From the NCBI GenBank assembly GCA_946482115.1, contig CAMLQP010000065.1:1-12090 (forward strand): DNA of 12,090 nt, written 5' to 3'. The DNA comes from an uncultured Comamonadaceae bacterium (GTDB lineage: Bacteria > Pseudomonadota > Gammaproteobacteria > Burkholderiales > Burkholderiaceae). Shown one piece after another: positions 7,470 to 12,090 of the stretch (positions within the stretch are counted from its first letter, which is position 1; each line of letters begins with the position of its first letter). Position numbers and translations under genes: made by a program. The notes beneath the pieces are model-generated. The model was not told where the DNA came from. It searched no databases and saw nothing but the letters and a program-made list of their open reading frames with translations.

Positions 7470-8539
7470 CAGACGAAGATTCCGTGGGGGTCGAATTCGA
7501 CCTTCAGGCGCGATTCAATGCGGGCGATCGCGGCGGGCCGTGGGGTGTGGCGCGGCGTGTCGTCGCCCGAGCCGTCGGCCGGCAGGCGCCACAGCGTGGC
7601 ATGGCCGCCGGCCTGGGCGGCGGTGGCGATCAGCGCGATGCCGGCCGAAGCGGGTGCCCATACCCACCGTTGGCCGCCATGCCATTCGATCAGCTGCGGG
7701 CCGGGCAGGTCCAGCGCAGGCGCGTGGGGCGCCACGCTCAGGCGCCACAGACCCAGGTGGGCGCCCGGCGCGGTGAAGAAAGGCAGCCGCTGGTCGCGGC
7801 AGGCGGCCCAGCCGGCGCCGTCGTCGTCCAGGCGATCGCCCGGCATCTCGGCCAGCAGCCGGGCGCAGGCGGCTTCCACGGCGGCCCGGGCGCCGCGCAG
7901 CCGCAGCCACAGGGTGCCGCCTTCCCAGCGGCTGGCATTGAGCGGCAGCGGCTGGCCGCCCCAGCGCTGCAGCTGGCCGAGCGCCTGCGCCTGCGGCAGC
8001 GCAAAGCGTAGCGTCGCCTCGGCCGGCGCCACTGGCAGCACCTTCAGTGAAACCTGGGCGATCAGCCCCAGCGTGCCCCAGCTGCCGGCCATGAGGCGAC
8101 TGACGTCGTAGCCGGCCACGTTCTTCATGACCTGGCCGCCGAAGGTCAGCAGCTCGCCCCGGCCGTTCACGATCTGGGTGCCCAGCACGTAGTCACGCAC
8201 CGACCCCGCGCTGGCACGCGCCGGGCCGCTGATGCCGGAGGCGACCACGCCGCCCAGGGTGGCGCCGGGGCCGAAGTGCGGCGGCTCGAACGGCAGGCAT
8301 TGGCCTTTTTCGGCCAGCGCGGCTTCCAGCTCGGCCAGCGGCGTGCCGGCCCAGGCGGTCACGACCAGCTCGGTCGGCTCGTAGGCCACGATGCCCGACA
8401 GCGTGCGCGTGTCCAGCACCTGGGCGGCGGGCGGCGGCGCGGCGAAGGCCTTGCTGCCGCCGCCGCGCAGGCTCAGCGGCTGTCCCTGGCCGGCGGCGTG
8501 CCGGATGGCGGCGATGGCGGAGTCGAGCGCGGATGGCAT
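7469..8539 (-). CDS. glcE: Glycolate oxidase FAD-binding subunit
   Basis: A 356-aa member of the FAD-binding type 4 (PCMH) flavoproteins, the normal length for Glc[10 protein letters not shown] near residues 23-31 is the pyrophosphate-binding start of the FAD domain. [29 protein letters not shown] (about 92-120) is the second FAD-contact block, and [28 protein letters not shown] (about 133-160) is a GlcE-specific stretch. The C-terminus ends in FDPHGIFV, as in the family. GlcE works with GlcD and GlcF in the glycolate oxidase complex. It is translationally coupled to glcF by TGATG. Unlike E. coli, glcD does not lie directly upstream; a small secreted-protein gene does. The complex therefore needs a glcD from elsewhere in the genome. 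Confidence 0.95.
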   Translation of the reverse strand: MPSALDSAIAAIRHAAGQGQPLSLRGGGSKAFAAPPPAAQVLDTRTLSGIVAYEPTELVVTAWAGTPLAELEAALAEKGQCLPFEPPHFGPGATLGGVVASGISGPARASAGSVRDYVLGTQIVNGRGELLTFGGQVMKNVAGYDVSRLMAGSWGTLGLIAQVSLKVLPVAPAEATLRFALPQAQALGQLQRWGGQPLPLNASRWEGGTLWLRLRGARAAVEAACARLLAEMPGDRLDDDGAGWAACRDQRLPFFTAPGAHLGLWRLSVAPHAPALDLPGPQLIEWHGGQRWVWAPASAGIALIATAAQAGGHATLWRLPADGSGDDTPRHTPRPAAIARIESRLKVEFDPHGIFV

Positions 8540-8579
8540 GGCGCCGATGGTAGCGGCACCCGCCTTGTGCGGGCTTGAG

Positions 8580-8607
8580 AAATTTTGGGCCCGGCGGGCC
8601 CGAATTT
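8580..8607 (-). terminator. Possible terminator or attenuator hairpin before glcE
   Basis: An inverted repeat GGGCCC-GGC-GGGCCC (8587-8601) is flanked by complementary AAATT/AATTT arms, giving a 6-bp GC stem with a 3-base loop and an AT outer stem. On the minus strand it begins at the stop codon of the small secreted-protein gene and is followed by AAAATTTC rather than a true U-run. A second small hairpin, CCCGC-CTTGT-GCGGG, lies at about 8559-8573. Either could reduce read-through into glcE. There is no classical U-tract, so this is a weak call. Confidence 0.4.
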
Positions 8608-8834
8608 CAGCTCGCGTAGCCCAGGCAGGCGCCCGCGTTGGGGCGGCCCTTGCACTCGCGCTTGAGGCGGCGGTCGCGCTCGGCGCCGCTCTCGTGCGAG
8701 GGGCTGGGGATGATCTTGACGCTGGCCTGGCGCGGGGCCCGGGGCTGGCGGGGCGCGTCCGGGGCGGCTGCCGACGAGGGGGCCGCGGGGGCGGCCAGGC
8801 ACAGCGCGAGCGCCGCGCAAAGGGTGTTTTTCAT
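8607..8834 (-). CDS. Small secreted protein with a C-terminal Cys pair, unknown function
   Basis: A 75-aa protein with a clear signal peptide (MKNTLCAALALCLAAPAAP..., residues 1-24, probable cleavage after SSAAA). The mature part is only about 50 residues: a Pro/Arg-rich stretch (APRQPRAPRQ), then SVKIIPSPSHESG, then a basic helix RDRRLKREC and a final CKGRPNAGACLGYAS. Cys61 and Cys70 are the only cysteines of the mature part and could form a disulfide in the periplasm. The start is strongly supported by AGGAGG five bases upstream (8840-8845 on the plus strand). I do not recognise a named family. It occupies the place before glcE where glcD might be expected, and a hairpin separates it from glcE, so a functional link to glycolate oxidation is unproven. 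Confidence 0.75.
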   Translation of the reverse strand: MKNTLCAALALCLAAPAAPSSAAAPDAPRQPRAPRQASVKIIPSPSHESGAERDRRLKRECKGRPNAGACLGYAS

Positions 8835-8839
8835 GGTTT

Positions 8840-8845
8840 CCTCCT
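8840..8845 (-). promoter_or_regulatory. Strong Shine-Dalgarno AGGAGG for the small secreted protein
   Basis: The minus strand reads AGGAGG followed by AAACC and ATG, a consensus ribosome-binding site with five-base spacing. It fixes the start of the 75-aa gene at 8834. Confidence 0.8.
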
Positions 8846-8873
8846 GGATGGCCGCTGCGCGGCTCTGCCCGCC

Positions 8874-8879
8874 ATCATA
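8874..8879 (-). promoter_or_regulatory. Candidate -10 box for the leftward transcript
   Basis: The minus strand reads TATATATGAT, containing TATGAT, one base from TATAAT, in an otherwise GC-rich 76-bp divergent intergenic region. Transcription would begin around 8867, leaving a leader of about 33 bases with a small hairpin (GCCGC-TGC-GCGGC, 8851-8863). No good -35 is visible; its expected place overlaps the rightward -10 element. Confidence 0.4.
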
Positions 8880-8898
8880 TATAGAGAGGGCGCGTTGC

Positions 8899-8904
8899 TA
8901 CACT
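8899..8904 (+). promoter_or_regulatory. Candidate extended -10 promoter, leaderless start of the HemJ-like gene
   Basis: TGC-TACACT matches an extended -10 element (TGnTAnnnT) and ends six bases before the ATG at 8911. A start site about seven bases downstream would fall on or beside the A of that ATG, giving a leaderless or nearly leaderless mRNA. The gene also lacks any Shine-Dalgarno sequence (CACTGCCCCG precedes the ATG), which fits. No -35 consensus is visible. Confidence 0.45.
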
Positions 8905-8910
8905 GCCCCG

Positions 8911-9339
8911 ATGCTCTGGGTCAAAGCCTTTCACATCGTGTTCGTGGCCAGCTGGTTCGCCGGCCTGTTCTATCTGCCGCGCCTCTTCGTCAACCTGGCC
9001 CTGGTGCCGCCCGAAAGCGTGGCCGAGCGCCAGCGCCTGCTGCTGATGGCGCGCAAGCTGATGCGGTTCACCACCCTGCTGGCAGTGCCCGCGCTGGGCC
9101 TGGGCCTGTGGCTGTGGCTGGGCTACGGCATCGGGCGGGGGCCGGGCAACGGCTGGATGCATGCCAAGCTGGCCGTGGTGGTGCTGGTGCTGGGCTACCA
9201 CCACGGCTGCGGCGCGCTGCTGCGCCGCTTCGAGCGCGGCGAGAACCGCCGCGGCCACGTCTGGTACCGCTGGTTCAACGAGGTGCCGGTGCTGCTGCTG
9301 CTGCTGGCCGTGGTGCTGGTGGTGGTCAAGCCGTTCTAG
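8911..9339 (+). CDS. hemJ: HemJ/CopD-family membrane protein, probable protoporphyrinogen oxidase
   Basis: A 142-aa integral membrane protein with about four membrane segments (near 5-25, 52-72, 85-105, 124-140). The pattern fits the HemJ (UPF0093) family: KAFHIVFVASWFAGLFYLPRLFV at the N-terminus with His8; GWMHAKLAVVVLVLGYHHG at 81-99, with His84, Lys86 and His97; and RWFNEVPVLLLLLAVVLVVVKPF at the C-terminus. HemJ oxidises protoporphyrinogen IX to protoporphyrin IX in bacteria lacking HemG or HemY, and conserved His residues are implicated in haem binding. Databases may label such proteins only as CopD family. The start at 8911 follows a -10-like box and has no ribosome-binding site. The stop is 10 bp before the VanZ-family gene, so the two are probably co-transcribed. 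Confidence 0.8.
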   Translation: MLWVKAFHIVFVASWFAGLFYLPRLFVNLALVPPESVAERQRLLLMARKLMRFTTLLAVPALGLGLWLWLGYGIGRGPGNGWMHAKLAVVVLVLGYHHGCGALLRRFERGENRRGHVWYRWFNEVPVLLLLLAVVLVVVKPF

Positions 9340-9349
9340 GGCCGTGCAC

Positions 9350-10462
9350 ATGCAGACGCGCCGCAGCTTTGCCCTGCCGCTGGCGCTGTGGTACGTGGCG
9401 CTGGTGGTCTATGCCAGCCTCTACCCCTTCCAGGGCTGGCGCTCCCAGCGGGTGCCGCCCTTCGATTTCCTCTGGGCGCCCTGGCCGCAGTACTGGACCG
9501 CGCAGGACGTGCTGGCCAACCTGGCCGGTTATGTGCCTCTGGGTTTTCTGCTGACCTGGGCGCTGTGGCGCGCCGGCTGGACGCGGCTGGCGGTGCCGCT
9601 GGCCGTCGCGCTGGCGGCGCTGCTGTCGCTGTCGCTGGAGGCGCTGCAGAACTACCTGCCCACGCGCGTGCCTTCGCAGGTGGACTGGCTGCTCAACACC
9701 GGCGGTGCCGTGCTGGGGGCGGTGCTGGTGGCCGTGCTCGGGCGGCTGGGCGTGGTGGCGCGCTGGGGGCGCTTCCGCGAGGGCTGGTTCGTGGAGCACT
9801 CGCGCGGCGCGCTGGTGCTGCTGGCGCTGTGGCCGGTGGCCGCGCTCTACCCGGCCTCGCTGCCGTTCGGCCTGGGGCAGGTCTGGCAGCGCGTCGAGGA
9901 GCTGCTGTTCGAGACGCTGGACGGTACGCCCTTCGCCGACTGGCTGCCCGCCGCCCCGGTCGCGCCCGCCGAGCTGAGCCCGCTGGGCCTGGCGGTCTGC
10001 GTCGCGCTCAATCTGCTGGCGCCCTGCCTGCTGGGCTACGCGGTGCTGCGCACGGCGCGGCAGCGGCTGTGGTACTGGCTGGCCTGTGGCCTGGGTGCGC
10101 TCGCGGTGGGCGGCCTTTCGGCCGGGCTGACCTATGGCGCCGTCCACGCCTGGGCCTGGCTCACGCCGGTGGTGCTGGTGGGCGTGACGGCGGCCGGGGT
10201 GCTGGGCCTGCTGGCGCTGCCGCTGCCGCGGCGCACCTGCGCGGTGCTGATGCTGCTGGCGCTGGCTTTCGCGCTGGGGCTGCTCAACCGCGCGCCCGAC
10301 AGCCCCTACTTCATGCAATCGCTGGAGGTCTGGCAGCAGGGGCGCTACCCGCACTTTCATGGCCTGTCGCAGTGGCTGGGCTGGCTGTGGCCCTACCTGG
10401 CCATGGCCTACGGCGTGTGGCTGGCTTCGCGCCGCAGCGGGCCGGAAACGCCGCACCGATAA
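9350..10462 (+). CDS. VanZ-family membrane protein with extended C-terminal half
   Basis: A 370-aa polytopic membrane protein. The VanZ domain occupies about residues 10-125. YASLYPFQGWR comes first, then DVLANLAGYVPLGFLLTW, then LSLEALQNYLPTRVPSQVDWLLNTGGAVLGAVL, where the conserved E-xxQ-xxxxR and D-xxxN residues of the family are present. VanZ itself gives low-level teicoplanin resistance, but the wider family has no settled role, so resistance should not be inferred. About 250 further residues contain some five to seven hydrophobic segments and no domain I recognise; plain VanZ proteins are much shorter. ATG 9350 was chosen; an in-frame GTG two codons upstream is equally possible. The stop TAA overlaps the -10 box of the following ferredoxin gene. 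Confidence 0.85.
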   Translation: MQTRRSFALPLALWYVALVVYASLYPFQGWRSQRVPPFDFLWAPWPQYWTAQDVLANLAGYVPLGFLLTWALWRAGWTRLAVPLAVALAALLSLSLEALQNYLPTRVPSQVDWLLNTGGAVLGAVLVAVLGRLGVVARWGRFREGWFVEHSRGALVLLALWPVAALYPASLPFGLGQVWQRVEELLFETLDGTPFADWLPAAPVAPAELSPLGLAVCVALNLLAPCLLGYAVLRTARQRLWYWLACGLGALAVGGLSAGLTYGAVHAWAWLTPVVLVGVTAAGVLGLLALPLPRRTCAVLMLLALAFALGLLNRAPDSPYFMQSLEVWQQGRYPHFHGLSQWLGWLWPYLAMAYGVWLASRRSGPETPHR

Positions 10463-10465
10463 AAT
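10460..10465 (+). promoter_or_regulatory. Candidate -10 box overlapping the VanZ stop, leaderless ferredoxin start
   Basis: GATAAAATCCCGCC directly precedes ATG 10472. TAAAAT (10460-10465) differs from TATAAT at one position, and six bases separate it from the ATG, so transcription would start on or beside the start codon. Its first three bases are the TAA stop of the VanZ-family gene. No Shine-Dalgarno sequence precedes the ATG, which agrees with a leaderless message. No clear -35 is seen. Confidence 0.5.
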
Positions 10466-10471
10466 CCCGCC

Positions 10472-10819
10472 ATGTCCGATGCCGCCGCGAACCGCTCGTA
10501 TTACGAGCGCCACATCTTCTTCTGCCTCAACCAGCGCGCCAACGGCGAAGCCTGCTGCGCCGATCACCAGGCCCAGCAGGCCTTCGACCGTTGCAAGTCC
10601 CAGGTCAAGGCCCTCGGGCTGGCTGGCCCGGGCAAGGTCCGCGTCAACAAGGCCGGCTGCCTGGACCGCTGCGCGGGCGGCCCCATCGCGGTGGTCTACC
10701 CCGAGGCGACCTGGTACACCTACGTGGATCAGGCCGACATCGACGAGATCGTCGAATCGCACCTGAAGAACGGCCGGGTGGTCGAGCGGCTGCTGACGCC
10801 ACCGCACGTCGGCAGATGA
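10472..10819 (+). CDS. Thioredoxin-like [2Fe-2S] ferredoxin
   Basis: A 115-aa soluble protein with the cysteine pattern of thioredoxin-fold [2Fe-2S] ferredoxins: RHIFFCLNQRANGEACC (Cys18, 28, 29) in the first half and NKAGCLDRCAGGPIAVVYPE (Cys63, Cys67) in the second. The AGCLDRCxxGP loop and the following VVYPEATWYTYVD strand are characteristic. Cys18, Cys28 or 29, Cys63 and Cys67 are the probable cluster ligands; Cys41 is extra. Such proteins are cytoplasmic electron carriers whose partners are usually unknown. The start is ATG 10472, supported by the -10-like box ending six bases upstream and the lack of any better in-frame start. The following 85 bp are filled by repeat copy B, before an alpha/beta hydrolase gene on the same strand. 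No partner reductase or oxygenase is visible. Confidence 0.88.
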   Translation: MSDAAANRSYYERHIFFCLNQRANGEACCADHQAQQAFDRCKSQVKALGLAGPGKVRVNKAGCLDRCAGGPIAVVYPEATWYTYVDQADIDEIVESHLKNGRVVERLLTPPHVGR

Positions 10820-10825
10820 AACAGT

Positions 10826-10902
10826 ACCCCCACGCTCCGCCGCTTCGCGGGTCGCTGCCCCCCGAGGGGGCTGACCGAGCCTTGGGGCGGCCCGGCGGCT
10901 CG
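10826..10902. repeat. GC-rich interspersed hairpin repeat, copy B
   Basis: This block fills almost all of the gap between the ferredoxin stop (10819) and the hydrolase ATG (10905). It begins ACCCCCACGC, continues with CCGCCGCTTCGCGGGTCGC, then the hairpin CCCCCCGAGGGGG (10858-10870), then CTGACCGAGCCTTGGGGCGG and CCCGGCGG. It aligns, with small insertions, to the reverse complement of 1681-1752. It lies two bases from the hydrolase start codon and so provides, or displaces, that gene's ribosome-binding region. Confidence 0.6.
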
Positions 10903-10904
10903 CC

Positions 10905-11525
10905 ATGAATGCCCAGACCGAACGCCTGACTGTCGCGGGTGCTGCCGGCTCGATCGAGGTCGCGCGCGACCCGGTGGCCGAGCCGCGCGGCGTGGCCGTG
11001 ATCGCCCACCCGCATCCGCTGTTCGGCGGCACCATGGACAACAAGGTGGTGCAGACGCTGGCGCGCGCCTTCGTGGCCTGTGGCTGGACGGCGGTGCGCT
11101 TCAACTTCCGGGGCGTGGGCCGCACCGAAGGCGTCCATGATGAAGGTCGGGGCGAGCGCGACGACCTGCTTGCCGTGGTGCAAACGCTCGCTCCGGCGGG
11201 CCCCCTTTGTCTGGCAGGGTTCTCGTTCGGCGCCTTCGTCACCAGCCAGGCCGTGGCCCAGCTGCACGGCACGCGTGTGATCGAGCGCCTGGTGCTGGTC
11301 GGCACCGCGGCCAGCCGCTTCACCGTCGCGCCCATCGCGCCGGAACTTCACGCCCGCACCCTGGTCGTTCATGGCGAGGTCGACGATACCGTGCCGCTGG
11401 CGGCCGTGATGGACTGGGCCCGCCCACAGGTGCTGCCGGTGACGGTGGTGCCCGGTGGCGGGCATTTCTTCCATGGCCAGCTGCCGCTGCTCAAGGACCT
11501 CGTCGTCCGTCACGTCCGAACCTGA
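10905..11525 (+). CDS. Alpha/beta hydrolase (short dienelactone hydrolase-like type)
   Basis: A 206-aa cytoplasmic protein with the alpha/beta-hydrolase catalytic set: nucleophile Ser107 in LAGFSFGAF (elbow G-x-S-x-G), an acid at Asp160 or Asp161 in VVHGEVDDTVPL, and His187 in VPGGGHFFHGQL. AHPHPLFGGTMDNKVVQ (35-50) and RFNFRGVGRTEG (65-76) are signatures of a conserved proteobacterial group of short hydrolases, often labelled alpha/beta hydrolase or YsgA/KANL-like. The natural substrate is not known. The ATG follows CGGCTCGCC with no Shine-Dalgarno sequence because repeat copy B ends two bases before it. The next gene starts 24 bases after its stop on the same strand. The catalytic residues are intact and the length is normal. 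The family call is firm; a specific reaction cannot be given. Confidence 0.9.
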   Translation: MNAQTERLTVAGAAGSIEVARDPVAEPRGVAVIAHPHPLFGGTMDNKVVQTLARAFVACGWTAVRFNFRGVGRTEGVHDEGRGERDDLLAVVQTLAPAGPLCLAGFSFGAFVTSQAVAQLHGTRVIERLVLVGTAASRFTVAPIAPELHARTLVVHGEVDDTVPLAAVMDWARPQVLPVTVVPGGGHFFHGQLPLLKDLVVRHVRT

Positions 11526-11539
11526 TTCGCTCTTTTTCC

Positions 11540-11544
11540 AAGGA
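11540..11544 (+). promoter_or_regulatory. Shine-Dalgarno AAGGA fixing a GTG start
   Basis: AAGGA followed by TTCCC and GTG gives a five-base spacing. It supports the GTG at 11550 as the start of the carboxypeptidase gene; this start also places the signal peptide correctly. Confidence 0.7.
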
Positions 11545-11549
11545 TTCCC

Positions 11550-12090
11550 GTGTTCCGTTCCTTTTCCGCCAAGGCCTGCGCCTGGGCCCTGTCCCTGTCC
11601 TTCCTTCTGGGCGCCACCGCCGCCCAGGCCCAGCTGCCCGCCCCGCCCGAAATCGCCGCCCGCGCCTACCTGCTGATGGACGTGACCAGCGGCCAGGTGC
11701 TGGCCGCCCGGGATGCCGACGCGCCGGTCGAGCCCGCGTCGCTGACCAAGCTGATGTCCGCCTACCTGGTGTTCGACGCCCTCAAGGCCAAGAAGATCAG
11801 CCTGACCCAGACCTTCGGCGTCAGCGAACGGGCCTGGAAGATGCCGGGCTCGCGCATGTTCATCGACCCCAAGATGCAGGTGCCGGTGGAAGACCTGATC
11901 AAGGGCATGATCGTGCAGTCGGGCAACGACGCCACCGTGGCGCTGGCCGAAGGCGTGGGGGGTTCGGTCGAGCGCTTCGTGCAGCTCATGAACGAGCAGG
12001 CCAAGGCCATGGGCCTGTCCAACACCAGCTTCAAGAACCCCGAAGGCCTGACCGAGGCCGGCCACACCACCACCGCGCGCGACCTGGCCA
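11550..12090 (+). CDS. D-alanyl-D-alanine carboxypeptidase, PBP5/6 type (3' partial)
   Basis: The gene starts at GTG and runs off the window after 180 codons; family members are usually about 380-400 aa. Residues 1-27 form a signal peptide (LSLSFLLGATAAQA, cleavage before QLPAPPEIAARAY). The S11 peptidase motifs are visible: EPASLTKLMSAY with nucleophile Ser64 and Lys67 (SxxK), and IVQSGNDATVALAE with the SxN triad at 124-126. The third motif, KTG, would lie beyond the window. AYLLMDVTSGQVLAARDAD and WKMPGSRMFI are typical of the DacA/DacC group. The enzyme removes the terminal D-Ala from peptidoglycan pentapeptides in the periplasm, anchored by a C-terminal amphipathic helix that cannot be seen here. 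It may be co-transcribed with the hydrolase, whose stop is 24 bases upstream. Whether it is dacA or dacC cannot be decided. Confidence 0.93.
   Translation, partial: MFRSFSAKACAWALSLSFLLGATAAQAQLPAPPEIAARAYLLMDVTSGQVLAARDADAPVEPASLTKLMSAYLVFDALKAKKISLTQTFGVSERAWKMPGSRMFIDPKMQVPVEDLIKGMIVQSGNDATVALAEGVGGSVERFVQLMNEQAKAMGLSNTSFKNPEGLTEAGHTTTARDLA

Noticed and set aside
9350..10462. Reading the VanZ-family gene as a glycopeptide-resistance gene
   Set aside because: VanZ-domain proteins are widespread without vanHAX, and no other resistance gene is present in the window.
9326..11335. A 669-codon open frame on the minus strand across three plus-strand genes
   Set aside because: It runs against VanZ, ferredoxin and hydrolase genes with clear motifs, and its product is Arg/Gln/Pro-rich without any fold.

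Overview
The window is high-GC DNA with dense, closely spaced genes. It looks like a chromosomal segment of a betaproteobacterium, most likely Burkholderiales/Comamonadaceae. That rests on the gene repertoire, the interspersed hairpin repeats, and promoters whose -10 box sits directly before the ATG; no marker gene was available to prove it. I see no RNA gene, insertion sequence, prophage or CRISPR array.

Layout. (1) Plus strand, 1-1658: the 3' end of glutaryl-CoA dehydrogenase, a class III (CaiB/BaiF) CoA-transferase and a small unknown gene, packed with 1-4 bp spacing or overlap. The first two form a glutarate activation and oxidation pair. (2) A hairpin repeat at 1681-1752 separates this unit from a converging minus-strand group. 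(3) Minus strand, 8834 down to 1755, in transcription order: a small exported Cys protein, glcE, glcF, a 1009-aa exported TPR-CHAT caspase-like protein, an exported FecR-domain protein with a C-terminal NTF2-like domain, and slyX. Gaps are short, so much of this could be one transcript. (4) A 76-bp divergent promoter region at 8835-8910. (5) Plus strand, 8911-12090: a HemJ/CopD-type membrane protein, a VanZ-family membrane protein, a thioredoxin-like [2Fe-2S] ferredoxin, an alpha/beta hydrolase, and the 5' two-thirds or so of a PBP5-type D-Ala-D-Ala carboxypeptidase. A second copy of the hairpin repeat lies before the hydrolase.

The most interesting element is the CHAT plus FecR pair. The CHAT protein keeps its His-Cys dyad (His864, Cys916) and has a signal peptide, so it is predicted to be an active protease in the cell envelope. 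It lies 23 bp upstream of another exported protein with a repeat-rich flexible linker, which is a natural candidate partner or substrate. The rest is mainly metabolic and envelope housekeeping: glutarate breakdown, glycolate oxidation (glcD is not in the window), haem biosynthesis and peptidoglycan trimming.
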